Origin: Nocardioides sp. Soil805
GTDB lineage: Bacteria > Actinomycetota > Actinomycetes > Propionibacteriales > Nocardioidaceae
NCBI RefSeq assembly: GCF_001429625.1
Contig: NZ_LMSU01000001.1
Coordinates: forward strand, 687,498 to 751,497
DNA: 64,000 nucleotides
Direction: 5' to 3'
Shown: positions 47,931-58,396 of the stretch, piece by piece
Layout of the letters: each line of letters opens with the position of its first letter
Position numbering within the stretch: position 1 is the first letter of the stretch
Position numbers and translations under genes: made by a program
Notes under the pieces: model-generated
What the model was told of the DNA's origin: nothing
Databases searched by the model: none
The model's input: the letters and a program-made list of their open reading frames with translations, nothing else

Positions 47931-48767
47931 CTACTTGTCCTTCTTGCCCTTCGGGGACGAGGCCGGGTCGGTCGCGACCGGCGCCTCGGGGGTCGTGGTC
48001 GCGGGGACGGACGTGGGGACCGGGAGCTGGTCGCCCACTCCCTTGCCGTGGCCGGCGGCCTTGGCGGCCTTCTCGGCCGCCCGCTCCGCCTCCCGGATGG
48101 CCTTCTCCGTCGCCTTGGTGGCCTGACGGGCCTCGAGCACGGCGTCCTGGGCGGCCTTGTCGGCCGCCTTCTGCGCGTCCCGGGCGGCCTTGTCGGCCGC
48201 CTTCTCCGCGTCCCGGGCGGCCTTGTCGGCCGCCTTCTCCGCGTCCCGGGCAGCCTTCTCGGCCGCCTTCTCCGCGTCCCGGGCAGCCTTCTCGGCAGCC
48301 TTCTCCGCGTCCCGGGCCGCCTTCTCAGCGGCGTCCTGGGACTGGTCGTCGGTAGCGTCCCCGCCGTCTGCGGTGGACCCGACCGGGTCGGGAACGACCG
48401 TGGTGCCGCTCGTCGGCGCCCCGGAGGTGACGACCGTCGCGGTGCCGGTGGTGGCCACCGGCTGGGAGGCCTGGCCGCGGACGGCGGCGGTGGGCCGCGA
48501 GGACGGCGTCGCCGGCGCCGTGGCGAGCGCGGCGTCGGGCGTCGAGGTCAGCGGGGCCGGGGCATGACGGGTCGTGGGACCGACGGCGGACGGGGCGCTC
48601 GGGCGCTCGTGGACGGCACGCTCGGGTGCCGCGGCGATCTCGCGGTGGACGAGCGGCCCCAGCAACCCGCCGAGCGCGTCCGTGCGGATCGCGTGACCCA
48701 GCATGACGGCGCACAGGATCGTCACCATGACGAACGCGTACAACGGACGCTTGTGCTCAGCACTCAC
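47931..48767 (-). CDS. membrane-anchored protein with 11-residue Ala/Lys/Glu/Asp repeats
   Basis: A 278-residue protein of no recognised family. One membrane helix is at residues ~8-27, with a short cytoplasmic start, so the rest probably lies outside. Residues 45-145 are Pro/Thr/Ser/Ala-rich. Residues 146-211 hold six near-perfect 11-residue units of the type [11 protein letters not shown], extended to ~238 by degenerate units. Hendecad periodicity suggests a long single helix or right-handed coiled coil. A Pro/Thr tail ends in KGKKDK. GTG start without a strong ribosome-binding site. It might be a wall-spanning spacer; this is inference. Isolated between valS and clpX. Confidence 0.65.
   Translation of the reverse strand: MSAEHKRPLYAFVMVTILCAVMLGHAIRTDALGGLLGPLVHREIAAAPERAVHERPSAPSAVGPTTRHAPAPLTSTPDAALATAPATPSSRPTAAVRGQASQPVATTGTATVVTSGAPTSGTTVVPDPVGSTADGGDATDDQSQDAAEKAARDAEKAAEKAARDAEKAAEKAARDAEKAADKAARDAEKAADKAARDAQKAADKAAQDAVLEARQATKATEKAIREAERAAEKAAKAAGHGKGVGDQLPVPTSVPATTTPEAPVATDPASSPKGKKDK
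48135..48332. repeat. six tandem 33-bp coding repeats
   Basis: Six in-frame 33-bp units encode the hendecad repeat of the membrane-anchored protein. Adjacent units differ by only a few bases, indicating recent duplication and likely length variation between strains. Confidence 0.9.
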
Positions 48768-48913
48768 TCGTGGGACCCCCTTGGCACCTCGGATCCCATT
48801 CTGTCCCGGCTTCAGACCGGTTCAGACCAGTCAGACCCCAAATGGCCCGAAGTGACTACTCGGGCATCACCCGAAGGGATGATCGGGCAGCGGCCCGCTC
48901 CCCCACCGATCCG

Positions 48914-50197
<1,284 letters not shown>

Positions 50198-50263
50198 GGG
50201 TTGTGTCCTCCGGTCCTGCCGGGTCGTCCCCGGCTCTTTCAAACTCTTCGACGGTACCCCGTG

Positions 50264-50284
50264 CCGGCCCCGCTCGGGGGCCGG
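50264..50284 (-). terminator. hairpin between clpP2 and clpX
   Basis: CCGGCCCC and GGGGCCGG pair around a 5-base loop, 28 bases past the clpP2 stop. It may separate clpP1-clpP2 from clpX expression. Confidence 0.45.
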
Positions 50285-50312
50285 ACACGAGGCCTCGTCT
50301 CGACTGCTGTGG

Positions 50313-50924
50313 TCAGGCGGTGAGCGCGGGAGTGCCCTTGCGGGACTCGATCACCTGGTCGATGAGGCCGTACTCGACGGCCCCCTCGGCGGTGAGGATC
50401 TTGTCACGCTCGATGTCGGAGCTCACCTGCTCGAGGCTCTTGCCGGTGTGCTCGGAGATCATCTTCTCCAGCAGCTCGCGCATCCGCAGGATCTCGTTGG
50501 CCTGGATCTCGATGTCGGAGGTCTGGCCGAACGTGCCCTCGGTGTAGGGCTGGTGGATCAGGATGCGGCTGTTGGGCAGCGCGAGACGCTTGCCCTTGGT
50601 GCCGGCCGCCAGCAGGATCGCGGCCGCCGAGGCAGCCTGCCCCAGGCACACGGTCTGGACGTCGGGCTTGATGAACTTCATCGTGTCGTAGATCGCGGTG
50701 AGCGCGGTGAACGAGCCGCCGGGGCTGTTGATGTAGATGCTGATGTCCTGGTCGGGGTTCATCGTCTCCAGGCACATCAGCTGGGCGATGACCGCGTTGG
50801 CCACGTCGTCGCTGATCGGCGTGCCGAGGTAGATGATGCGCTCCTCGAAGAGCTTGGCGTAGGGGTCGATGCGCCGGAACCCGTAGGACGTGCGCTCTTC
50901 CCACTGCGGGATGTAGTAGTTCAT
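50313..50924 (-). CDS. clpP2: Clp protease proteolytic subunit, second paralogue
   Basis: A 203-residue serine protease subunit. The triad is Ser99 (GQAAS), His124 (LIHQP) and Asp174 (IERD). NSPGGS is the oxyanion region. In actinobacteria ClpP1 and ClpP2 form a mixed two-ring protease that is needed for activity, and ClpP2 normally docks the ATPase. Calling this one ClpP2 rests on order (second gene) and similarity by eye. It starts 4 bases after the clpP1 stop. A long, likely processed N terminus ([15 protein letters not shown]) is present. Confidence 0.95.
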   Translation of the reverse strand: MNYYIPQWEERTSYGFRRIDPYAKLFEERIIYLGTPISDDVANAVIAQLMCLETMNPDQDISIYINSPGGSFTALTAIYDTMKFIKPDVQTVCLGQAASAAAILLAAGTKGKRLALPNSRILIHQPYTEGTFGQTSDIEIQANEILRMRELLEKMISEHTGKSLEQVSSDIERDKILTAEGAVEYGLIDQVIESRKGTPALTA

Positions 50925-50928
50925 GGGG

Positions 50929-51570
50929 TCAGTCCTTCTGCCGCGCGGGGCGGCCCTCGTCTGCAGCCTCGCGGGCGTTGGTCACGACCTTGTCGACGAG
51001 GCCGTACTCGACGGCCTGGTCGGCGGTGAACCAGCGGTCGCGGTCGGCGTCGGCGATGACCTGCTCGACCGGCTGGCCGGTGTGCTCGGAGATGAGGTCG
51101 AGCAGCACCTTCTTGATGTGCAGGGACTGCTGGGCCTGGATCTTGATGTCCGAGGCCGAGCCACCCATGCCGGAGGACGGCTGGTGCATCATGATGCGCG
51201 CGTGGGGCAGGGCGTAGCGCTTGCCCTTGGTGCCGGCGCACAGCAGGAACTGGCCCATCGAGGCGGCCAGGCCCATGCCGACCGTGGCCACGTCGTTGGG
51301 GATGTAGTTCATCGTGTCGTAGATCGCCATGCCGGCGTCCACGGAGCCACCGGGGCTGTTGATGTGCAGGAAGATGTCGGCGTCGGGGTCCTCGGCCGAG
51401 AGCAGCAGCAGCTGGGCGCAGATCGCGTTCGCGTTCTGGTCGCGCACCTCGGAGCCGAGGAAGACGATCCGCTCGCGGAGCAGCCGCTGGTAGATGTGGT
51501 CGTCGAGTCCGTACATCGACCCGGCGCCGTTCATCTCGGGCGAGAGAGCTGGGCTGGAGTTCTGGTTCAC
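50929..51570 (-). CDS. clpP1: Clp protease proteolytic subunit, first paralogue
   Basis: A 213-residue subunit with triad Ser104 (GLAAS), His129 (MMHQP) and Asp178 (DRDR). The N-terminal ~20 residues are probably removed on maturation. GTG 51570 is supported by a TAGTGT box 7 bases upstream. It heads the clpP1-clpP2 operon. In relatives the gene commonly follows tig; here a hydrolase gene lies between tig and clpP1. Confidence 0.96.
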   Translation of the reverse strand: MNQNSSPALSPEMNGAGSMYGLDDHIYQRLLRERIVFLGSEVRDQNANAICAQLLLLSAEDPDADIFLHINSPGGSVDAGMAIYDTMNYIPNDVATVGMGLAASMGQFLLCAGTKGKRYALPHARIMMHQPSSGMGGSASDIKIQAQQSLHIKKVLLDLISEHTGQPVEQVIADADRDRWFTADQAVEYGLVDKVVTNAREAADEGRPARQKD

Positions 51571-51577
51571 GCCAGCG

Positions 51578-51583
51578 ACACTA
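51578..51583 (-). promoter_or_regulatory. -10 box of clpP1-clpP2
   Basis: TAGTGT on the minus strand, 7 bases before GTG 51570. A ClgR-type activator site would be expected upstream; I see no convincing palindrome. Confidence 0.45.
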
Positions 51584-51695
51584 GCCCGAAGCAGGGACAC
51601 TTCCACACGATGACCGCCCCTGTTCGCCCACAGCGGATTCGACCGCACCCGGCGCCCGGTCCCCCGCCCTCGCCGAGTTGGTGCGCCGGCGGTCC

Positions 51696-52883
51696 TCAGC
51701 GGAGCCAGTCGAGCAGGGCCTCGTGCACGCGCGGGTGGTTGAGCAGGTCCAGGTGCCCGGCCCCGCCGACGTGCAGCACGTCCGCGTCCGGGAAGAGCTC
51801 GCCCGAGCGCCCGCGCCCGTACGCCGACGGCAGCCGCACCAGCGTGTCGCCCAGCACGGCCCCGACCGGGTGGCGTGGCGAGCGGGTCAGCGTGGCGGCC
51901 ACCAGCCGGTAGCGCGCGTGCGGGAGCGGGGGCACGTCGTGGGCCAGGCCGTGCACGAGGTCGTGCACGCCGACCGAGCGCCAGTCCAGGATCCGGCCGA
52001 GGGCCGCAGCCTCGGGCAGCCGGGCCAGGGCGCGGCTGCCCGCACCGACCCCGCCCGCCACCGGCGAGCCGAGGTGGGGCGTGCCGAGGGTGACGACGTC
52101 GGTGACCCGGTCGACCCAGCGGTCGTCGGAGTCGTCCACGACGTCGGCGGCCGCACGCACGACCAGGCCGCCCATCGAGTGGCCGACCAGGGCGATGCGC
52201 TCGACGGGGACCGGCCACGCCTGCGTCAGCCGCTGGAGCACGGCGGTCAGGGCGGCGCCGTTGGCCCGCAGCGTGAGCCCGGTGTTGGCGCGCAGCATGA
52301 CCGGCGTCCACCCGCGGTCGGCGAGGCCCTCGGCGTACGTCGTCCCCCGCACGTCGCGACGCCGCCGCCAGCTCGACTCGTCCTCGCAGAGGCCGTGGAG
52401 GAAGACCACGATGCGACCTGTCGCCGTCGGGTACGCCGCGCGCACCGCCTCCGACGTCAGGTCGACGTCGCGACCGTCCACGCGCACCGCCATCGGGATC
52501 GCCCACCGCGGCCGCTCGTCGGCGAGCCGGTCCCCGATGAGGCCGTTGACCGCGGCCCGGAGGAGACGACCGCGGGGGTGGTCGTCGAGCCTGCGTCCGA
52601 CGCGCGCGTCGAGCCGCGAGGCGGCCGCGGTGTCGAGGCCCCGGCCCGCGGCACGCAGGCCCGCACCCAGCCCGGCGTACACGCCGGACGCGACCGCCCG
52701 GTGCGCGCGACCGGGCAGGGACGACGCACGGCCGAGCGGGCGGTCGACCACCCCGTGGACGCGGTCCACGAGGGCCAGGTGGGTGTCGCGGACCGTACTC
52801 ACGCCCAGGCCGTCGGCGACCTCGACCGCCAGCGACAGGGCGTCGAGCACGCCGGGTCCGGCGGCGGCCTTGCTGGAGGGCAT
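51696..52883 (-). CDS. alpha/beta hydrolase (lipase-like)
   Basis: A 395-residue hydrolase. Residues 1 to ~175 are a helical, Arg/Ala-rich region of unknown role. Then [13 protein letters not shown] is the oxyanion strand and [10 protein letters not shown] the nucleophile elbow; [11 protein letters not shown] resembles PGAP1/lipase-type proteins, and GGAGHLDLL holds the His. No signal peptide. ATG 52883 is preferred because a TACCCT box lies 6 bases before it; GTG 52910 is an alternative. It sits between tig and clpP1 with its own promoter and is probably an insertion in that neighbourhood. Confidence 0.75.
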   Translation of the reverse strand: MPSSKAAAGPGVLDALSLAVEVADGLGVSTVRDTHLALVDRVHGVVDRPLGRASSLPGRAHRAVASGVYAGLGAGLRAAGRGLDTAAASRLDARVGRRLDDHPRGRLLRAAVNGLIGDRLADERPRWAIPMAVRVDGRDVDLTSEAVRAAYPTATGRIVVFLHGLCEDESSWRRRRDVRGTTYAEGLADRGWTPVMLRANTGLTLRANGAALTAVLQRLTQAWPVPVERIALVGHSMGGLVVRAAADVVDDSDDRWVDRVTDVVTLGTPHLGSPVAGGVGAGSRALARLPEAAALGRILDWRSVGVHDLVHGLAHDVPPLPHARYRLVAATLTRSPRHPVGAVLGDTLVRLPSAYGRGRSGELFPDADVLHVGGAGHLDLLNHPRVHEALLDWLR

Positions 52884-52889
52884 GGCCCG

Positions 52890-52895
52890 AGGGTA
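52890..52895 (-). promoter_or_regulatory. -10 box of the lipase-like hydrolase gene
   Basis: TACCCT on the minus strand, 6 bases before ATG 52883. Confidence 0.4.
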
Positions 52896-53045
52896 ACGCT
52901 GGGTGGACACGTGTGCACCCACGCCGCTCCGGACGCACCCGGCCAGCACGACGCGGGCAGCTCGCAGGCCTCGCGCCCGCACCAGCGGCGTACGCCCCGA
53001 CCTGCCCGACGCCCCTCGACCTGCTGCCCGACGACGGGCCTAGCG

Positions 53046-53085
53046 CACGGCGGGGCGCCCGGATCACTCCGGACGCCCCGCCGTG
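53046..53085 (-). terminator. strong hairpin terminator of tig
   Basis: Arms of 12 bases (53046-53057 and 53074-53085) pair perfectly, and an inner 5-base stem (CCGGA/TCCGG) continues the helix with one mismatch, closing on TCAC. It begins 24 bases past the tig stop. No T-run, as is common in GC-rich actinobacteria. Confidence 0.7.
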
Positions 53086-53109
53086 GCAGTGCTGGGTGGT
53101 GCGCGCCGA

Positions 53110-54516
53110 TCAGGCCTGGGCGGTGTCCTCGTCCGACTCGTCCGACTCGTCCGACTCCGGGGCCTCGGTGGTCTCGGAGACGGGCTCGCCGATGGTGCCG
53201 TCCGGCTGCAGGTTCTTGAGCTCGACCACGTTGCCCGAGGCGTCCTTCACGGTCGCCGACTCGACGATCGTGGCCAGCGCCTTGCCGCGCAGGATCTCCT
53301 GCACGAGCTCGGGGATGTGGTTGTGCTCGAACATGTGGTTGGCGAACTCCTGCGGGTCCTGGCCGGACTGCTGGGCGCGCCGCACGAGGTGCGAGGAGAG
53401 GTCCTGCTGGTCGACGCCGAGCTCTTCCTTCTTCGCGACCGCGTCGAGGATGAACTGGGCGGCGATGGCGTCACGCACGCGGCGCTCGAGGTCGGCCTCG
53501 AACTCCTCCGTGGTCTGGCCCTCGTCCTCGAGGTACTTCTCCATCGTCAGGCCGGCGTAGACGAGCTGCTGCTCGACGTTCTCGCGGCGCGCGTTGAGCT
53601 CGTCGGTGACCATGGTCTCCGGGAGCGGGATGGTGACCTTCTCGAGCAGGGCCTCGAGGACGGCGTCCCGGGCGGCCGCGGCCTGCTCGAGGCGCTTGCC
53701 GCGACCGAGGCGCTCGCGCACGTCGGCGGTGAGCTCCTCGGCGGTGTCGAACTCGGAGGCCATCTGGGCGAACTCGTCGTCGACCTCGGGCAGCTGCTGC
53801 TCCTGCACGCCGGTGACCGTGACCGTGACGTCGACGTCCTCGCCGACCAGGTCGCCACCGACGAGCTGGGAGGAGAAGGTCTTCTCGTCGCCGGCCTTCA
53901 TGCCGACCAGGGCCTCGTCGAGCCCGTCGAGCATGCCGCCGCGACCGACCTTGTAGGACATCCCGGAGACCTCGCCGCCCTCGACGGCCTCGCCCTCCTT
54001 GGCGGCGGTCAGGTCGATGGTGACGAAGTCGCCGTCGGCGGCCTCGCGCTCGACCTCGGTGAGGGTGCCGAAGCGCTCACGCAGCGCCTGGACCTGCTCC
54101 TCGACGTCGGCGTCGCTGACCTCGACGTCCTCGACCTCGGCCTCGAGGCCCTCGTAGCCGGGCAGCTCGAACTGCGGCTTGACGTCCACCTCGGCGGTGA
54201 ACTCGAGCCCGTCGTTGTCCTCGAACTTGGTGACCTCGATCTCGGGCTGCGCCAGCGGCTCCAGCTCGTTCTCCTGCAGGGCCTCCATGTACTTGGCCGG
54301 GACGACCTCGTTGATCGCCTCGTCGAGGACCGCGCCGCGACCGACCTGGCGGTCGATGACGGCCGGGGGCACCTTGCCGCGGCGGAAGCCGGGGACGTTG
54401 ATCTGCTGGGCGATCTTCTTGTACGCCGCGTCGAGGCTCGGCTTGAGCTCCTCGAAGGGCACCTCGACAGTCAGCTTGGCCCGGGTCGGGGTCAAGTTCT
54501 CGACGGCGCTCTTCAC
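53110..54516 (-). CDS. tig: trigger factor, ribosome-associated chaperone and peptidyl-prolyl isomerase
   Basis: A 468-residue chaperone. The N-terminal ribosome-binding domain includes GFRRGKVPPAVI (close to the GFRxGxxP signature). The FKBP-type isomerase domain follows (DFVTIDLTAAKEGEAVEGGEV), then the helical C-terminal arms. The last ~30 residues are a repeated acidic tail, ESDESDESDED. GTG 54516 is chosen with GAGGAG 8 bases upstream. It lies upstream of the clp genes, a usual grouping that joins nascent-chain folding and degradation. Confidence 0.96.
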   Translation of the reverse strand: MKSAVENLTPTRAKLTVEVPFEELKPSLDAAYKKIAQQINVPGFRRGKVPPAVIDRQVGRGAVLDEAINEVVPAKYMEALQENELEPLAQPEIEVTKFEDNDGLEFTAEVDVKPQFELPGYEGLEAEVEDVEVSDADVEEQVQALRERFGTLTEVEREAADGDFVTIDLTAAKEGEAVEGGEVSGMSYKVGRGGMLDGLDEALVGMKAGDEKTFSSQLVGGDLVGEDVDVTVTVTGVQEQQLPEVDDEFAQMASEFDTAEELTADVRERLGRGKRLEQAAAARDAVLEALLEKVTIPLPETMVTDELNARRENVEQQLVYAGLTMEKYLEDEGQTTEEFEADLERRVRDAIAAQFILDAVAKKEELGVDQQDLSSHLVRRAQQSGQDPQEFANHMFEHNHIPELVQEILRGKALATIVESATVKDASGNVVELKNLQPDGTIGEPVSETTEAPESDESDESDEDTAQA

Positions 54517-54733
54517 AGGTTGTCTCCTCAATGTCTTGGTTGTCCCGCGCGGTACGCGCGAACCGGTGTCGTCGTCGGGGCGACGGGCTCTGTGCGCCTG
54601 TCGGTCTCCCGGCCTCCGGGAAGCCTACTGGCCACGCGACACGCCCAGGAAATCCCCCGGACGCGCCGGATCACGGAGGTGACGCGGGCGATGTCACGGA
54701 CGTGACACGAGGGACTGATGGGCTGGTGGACCG

Positions 54734-54806
54734 TCGGGGCGACAGGACTCGAACCTGCGGTCTCCTGCTCCCAAAGCAGGCGCGCTAGCCACTACGCTAC
54801 GCCCCG
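54734..54806 (-). tRNA. tRNA-Pro (anticodon UGG)
   Basis: Read on the minus strand: acceptor CGGGGCG pairs with CGCCCCG and the discriminator is A. Anticodon stem CCTGC/GCAGG frames the loop TTTGGGA with TGG. The T arm has GGTTCGAGTCC. The CCA end is not encoded. Confidence 0.93.
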
Positions 54807-54843
54807 CCAAGTGGGCCTCCCCGGGTGGAGACGGCCTGCTTGG

Positions 54844-54914
54844 AGCGGATGACGGGAATCGAACCCGCGTGATCAGTTTGGAAGACTGAGGCTCTACCAT
54901 TGAGCTACATCCGC
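54844..54914 (-). tRNA. tRNA-Gly (anticodon UCC)
   Basis: Read on the minus strand: acceptor GCGGATG pairs with CATCCGC. Anticodon stem TCAGT/ACTGA frames the loop CTTCCAA with TCC. The T arm has GGTTCGATTCC. The CCA end is encoded at 54841-54843, unlike the neighbouring tRNA-Pro. Confidence 0.93.
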
Positions 54915-55018
54915 GTGCCACCGACGGGGCCGCGAGGCGCCCGTTCTGGCGGTGTCATCGTGCCACACGGGCTCACACCAGCCACAACCGAGCCGCTCCC
55001 CCGCGGCCGGGGCGGACC

Positions 55019-56101
55019 TCAGCGCCGGTGCACCAGCAGCAGCGCCCGGTCGTCCTTGCGCGAGCCGATCGCCTCGATCAGGCGCGCCGCGCCGCCCTCG
55101 AAGTCACCGCGGAGCAGGCGTTCGGCCTGGCCCAGCATCCGGTCCACGCCGAGCATGATGTCGCGGTCGGACGTCTCGACCATCCCGTCGGTGTAGAGCA
55201 GCAGCGCGTCGCCGTGCTTCATGACGCCCTCCACGCTGTCGTACGTCGTCCCCTCGATCAGACCGAGCACCGGCCCCTCGGCCTCCACGACCGACCACCG
55301 GCCCGAGCCGGCGGCCCGCCACGCGGCCGGCGGGTGACCGGCGGAGCGGATCTCGAAGCGACCCGAGACCAGGTCGAGGGAGAGGTGCACGGCCGTGGCG
55401 AAGCCCTCGTCCCAGTCCTGGTCGAGGAGGAAGTCGTTGGCGGCCACGAGGAACTCCTCCGGCGGCAGCGCCCGCAGCAGGCCACCCAGCGCACCCGAGA
55501 GCAGCAGCGCCCGCGTGCCGGCGCCCTCGCCCTTGCCGGAGACGTCGACCACGGCGACGTCCAGGCGGTCGTCGTGCCGCGCCGCGACCACGAAGTCCCC
55601 GGCGAACGCCGTGCCCCCGGCCGAGCGCAGCTCGCTGCCCACGTGCCAGGTGTCGGGCAGCGCGGGGATGCGGCCCTGCTTGAGGATCCGGTCGCGCAGG
55701 TCGACGAGCATCGACTCCCCGCGCAGCCCGGCCACGCCGAGCCGCGAGCGCCGGAAGCTCGAGAGCAGGATGATGAAGCCGACGGCGAAGACCACCACCA
55801 CGGTCATCGCGATTCGGTAGGTGATGTCCGGCTGCTGGGGCACCAGGACCGCCAGCAGGAGCAGCACGAACACCACGAACCACGGCAGCTGCCGCGGACC
55901 GAGCACGAGGCTGCCGACCACCATCGGGATGATCAGCGCGGAGACCGGAGACCAGTCGGGAACGGTCCAGATCCCGACGCCCATCACCACCGTGACGACC
56001 ACGAGCACGAGCAGCGTGCGCGTGTCGGGCGGGAGCAGGCGCCGCATCCGCGCCGAGAGACGTTGGCCGGCGCTCGGCGTACCGGATCGGGTTGTGCTCA
56101 T
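55019..56101 (-). CDS. membrane PP2C/SpoIIE-type protein phosphatase
   Basis: A 360-residue protein. The N-terminal ~125 residues hold four to five membrane helices in tight succession (TLLVLVVVTVVMGVGIW and following). The catalytic domain has GGTAFAGDFV, VAVVDVSGKGEGAG (metal-binding Asp), SAGHPPAAW and LLLYTDGMVE, the SpoIIE set, and ends in KDDRALLLVHR with the last Asp pair. Such enzymes act on anti-anti-sigma factors and control stress sigma factors, but no partner-switch genes lie here. The ATG overlaps the upstream glycosylase stop (ATGA). Confidence 0.85.
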   Translation of the reverse strand: MSTTRSGTPSAGQRLSARMRRLLPPDTRTLLVLVVVTVVMGVGIWTVPDWSPVSALIIPMVVGSLVLGPRQLPWFVVFVLLLLAVLVPQQPDITYRIAMTVVVVFAVGFIILLSSFRRSRLGVAGLRGESMLVDLRDRILKQGRIPALPDTWHVGSELRSAGGTAFAGDFVVAARHDDRLDVAVVDVSGKGEGAGTRALLLSGALGGLLRALPPEEFLVAANDFLLDQDWDEGFATAVHLSLDLVSGRFEIRSAGHPPAAWRAAGSGRWSVVEAEGPVLGLIEGTTYDSVEGVMKHGDALLLYTDGMVETSDRDIMLGVDRMLGQAERLLRGDFEGGAARLIEAIGSRKDDRALLLVHRR

Positions 56102-56979
56102 GTCCTCGGTCCTCGCGCGGGCTGTTGCGACGACTGTACGGCGCGGGACCGGAACCGGGGCTGACATCGCGGACACCAGAAGACATTGCGTCCGGCGAGC
56201 ACCTCGGTGCGCACCGTGGACCCGCACACCAGGCACGGCTGGCCGGTGCGACGGTAGACGTAGACCTCCCCGCCGTGGTCGTCGACGCGTGCCGGTCGTC
56301 CCATCGCCTCCGGGGTGTGCTCGGGGCGCACGGTGTCGATCCGGTTGTCGACGACCCCTTGGGCCATGAGCGCGACCAGGTCGTCCCAGACCGCGCGCCA
56401 CCGACCCACCCGGAGGCTGGCGCCCGGGCGCTGCGGGTGGATCCCGTGCCGGAAGAGCACCTCGGCGCGGTAGACGTTGCCGACCCCGGCCAGCACGGCC
56501 TGGTCCATCAGCAGGTCGCCGATCGGACGCTGGCTGGCCCGGATGCGGCGCCACGCACGATCGGGGTCGGCGTCCGGTCGCAGCGGGTCGGGGCCGAGGC
56601 GCGCGATGATCTCGTCGCGCTGGGCGGGGCCGACCAGCTCGCACTGCGTGGCGCCGCGCAGGTCGGCGTACGAGGTCGTCCCCTCCCCCGCGGTGACGAT
56701 CCGCAGTCGCACCTGCCCCACCGGGGCCGGCACCTCGTCCACCCCGGCGTGCACGTCGAAGGTGCCGATGAGCCCGAGGTGGACGTGCACGACGTGGTCG
56801 TGCTCGAGCTCCACGAACAGGTGCTTGCCCGCGGCGTCGGCACCCAGCAGGAGGCTCCCGTCGAGGACCGCCGCGTCGGCCGCGAACCGACCCTGCGGGC
56901 TGCCGACGTGGACGCGGCGGCCCGCGAAGGCGGTCTCGAGATCAGTGGCGAGCCGGCGGAGGGTGTGGCCCTCAGGCAC
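56098..56979 (-). CDS. Fpg/Nei-family DNA glycosylase-AP lyase
   Basis: A 293-residue base-excision enzyme. It begins VPEGHT, so after start-Met removal Pro2 is the nucleophile and Glu3 the acid, as in Nei. A conserved central helix block (DQAVLAGVGNVYRAEVLF) and the C-terminal zinc finger (CLVC, then CPRC, 17 residues between) are intact. A Nei-like (oxidised pyrimidine) preference is likelier than Fpg because of the EGHT start. GTG 56979 overlaps the rpiB stop by 8 bases. The phosphatase follows with a 4-base overlap. Confidence 0.88.
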   Translation of the reverse strand: MPEGHTLRRLATDLETAFAGRRVHVGSPQGRFAADAAVLDGSLLLGADAAGKHLFVELEHDHVVHVHLGLIGTFDVHAGVDEVPAPVGQVRLRIVTAGEGTTSYADLRGATQCELVGPAQRDEIIARLGPDPLRPDADPDRAWRRIRASQRPIGDLLMDQAVLAGVGNVYRAEVLFRHGIHPQRPGASLRVGRWRAVWDDLVALMAQGVVDNRIDTVRPEHTPEAMGRPARVDDHGGEVYVYRRTGQPCLVCGSTVRTEVLAGRNVFWCPRCQPRFRSRAVQSSQQPARGPRT

Positions 56980-57481
56980 CCGCGAAGCCCTCGAGGGCCG
57001 AGGCGGGCAGGGGCGGCAGCTCGCCGCTGGCGTCGTACGTCGAGAGCTGGCCGATGCGGCGCACGTGCCGCTCGTCCTCGCTGAAGGGCGTCGTGAGGAA
57101 GACCTCCACGAAGCGCACCATGTCCTCGACGGGGTGCATCCGGCCGCCGACGGAGACCATGGAGGCGTCGTTGTGCTCGCGGGCCAGGACCGCGGTCTCC
57201 TCGGACCACACCAGGGCGCAGCGGATGCCCTCCACCTTGTTGGCGGCCATCTGCTCGCCGTTGCCGGAGCCGCCGATGACGACGCCCAGGCTGTCGAGGC
57301 CCTCGGCCCGGTCTGCGGCGACACCCTCGGCCGCCCGCAGGCAGAAGCAGGGGTAGTCGTCGAGGGCGTCGTAGACGAAGGGGCCGTGGTCCACGGCCTC
57401 GTAGCCGTGGTCGACGAGCCAGGTCATCAGGTGGTCCTTGAGCTCGAGGCCGGCGTGGTCGGAACCGAGGTGTACGCGCAT
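56972..57481 (-). CDS. rpiB: ribose-5-phosphate isomerase B
   Basis: A 169-residue RpiB/LacA-family enzyme that interconverts ribose 5-phosphate and ribulose 5-phosphate. VHLGSDHAGLELKDHL is the phosphate-binding N terminus, and GGSGNGEQMAANKV the active-site loop; here a Ser (GGSGNG) is present where E. coli RpiB has Cys, as in mycobacterial forms that use Glu as the base. It leads the rpiB-glycosylase-phosphatase operon, all with overlapping ends. Length is slightly above the usual 150-160. Confidence 0.94.
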   Translation of the reverse strand: MRVHLGSDHAGLELKDHLMTWLVDHGYEAVDHGPFVYDALDDYPCFCLRAAEGVAADRAEGLDSLGVVIGGSGNGEQMAANKVEGIRCALVWSEETAVLAREHNDASMVSVGGRMHPVEDMVRFVEVFLTTPFSEDERHVRRIGQLSTYDASGELPPLPASALEGFAGA

Positions 57482-57510
57482 GGCACCAGTCTCTCAGCCC
57501 CGACGCGCCG

Positions 57511-58377
57511 TCAGGCCAGGTGCTGGTCCACGAAGGCTGAGACCTGCCTCACCAACGGCTCCGATGCCGTGAACTGCGCGTGCCGGTAGAAGCCGTGGGT
57601 CTGGCCGAGGCACCGGATCCCGACGGTCTCGACACCCTCCTCCGCGAGCCGGCGGGCGAGCACCTCCCCCTCGTCGCGCAGCGGGTCGTGCTCGGCGGTC
57701 GCCACCAGCGTGGGCGGGAGGCTCGCCAGCCGGTCCGAGCGGAGCGGCGCGACGTCGGGATGTTCCCAGGCCGACTCGTCGGCGTACTGCTCCCAGTACC
57801 AGCGCGCCTCGGCGGGGTCGAAGCCGCTCGCCGCGCCCTCGTCGTACGACGGGTGGCCGGCGCGCGGCTCGAGGAACGGGTAGACCAGGGCGACCGCGGC
57901 GAACAGGCCCGGGTGCCGCAGCGCCGCGACGAGGGCCAGGTTGGCGCCCGCGGAGTCGCCGTGCACGGCGACCCCGCCGGGCAGGCCCTGACGGCCCAGC
58001 CAGCCGAGCGCGGTGTCGACGTCGTCGGGTGCCGCGGGGAACCGGTCCTCGGGCGGGCGGCGGTAGTCGACGCTCAGCACCCGCCGACCGCTCCGGTTGG
58101 CCAGCCGACGGCTGAAGCCGTCGTGGACGTCGACGTCGTTGAAGACGAAGCCGCCGCCGTGCAGGTGCACCACGACGCCGTCGCGGGCGCCGGCCGGGAC
58201 GTAGACCCGGCACGGCACGCCGTCCGCGTCCACGTCCTCGACCTCGGCCACCGGCTCGCGCGGCTCCTCCAGGCTGGCGCGCCGCACGGCCTCGCGGTGC
58301 GCGGCCAGGTCGAAGCCCGGCGCTCGGAAGTCGGGACCGGCGTCGGCCTGCACGGCCGCCCTCACCTCGGGGTACAT
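57511..58377 (-). CDS. alpha/beta hydrolase, hormone-sensitive lipase family
   Basis: A 288-residue esterase-like enzyme. HGGG at 73-76 is the HSL-type oxyanion motif, GDSAG holds the nucleophile Ser142, DPLRDEG the acid and CLGQTHGFY the His. No signal peptide. It probably cleaves short acyl or aryl esters. The ATG begins MYPEVRAA. The next gene upstream ends 20 bases before it on the same strand, so it may be read together with the TetR-controlled reductase. Confidence 0.85.
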   Translation of the reverse strand: MYPEVRAAVQADAGPDFRAPGFDLAAHREAVRRASLEEPREPVAEVEDVDADGVPCRVYVPAGARDGVVVHLHGGGFVFNDVDVHDGFSRRLANRSGRRVLSVDYRRPPEDRFPAAPDDVDTALGWLGRQGLPGGVAVHGDSAGANLALVAALRHPGLFAAVALVYPFLEPRAGHPSYDEGAASGFDPAEARWYWEQYADESAWEHPDVAPLRSDRLASLPPTLVATAEHDPLRDEGEVLARRLAEEGVETVGIRCLGQTHGFYRHAQFTASEPLVRQVSAFVDQHLA

Positions 58378-58396
58378 GCCCCGCAGTCTGCCGGGC

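Noticed and set aside
48135..48332. 33-bp periodic repeats as a CRISPR or satellite
   Set aside because: All units are in frame and encode a regular helical repeat within a complete coding sequence.
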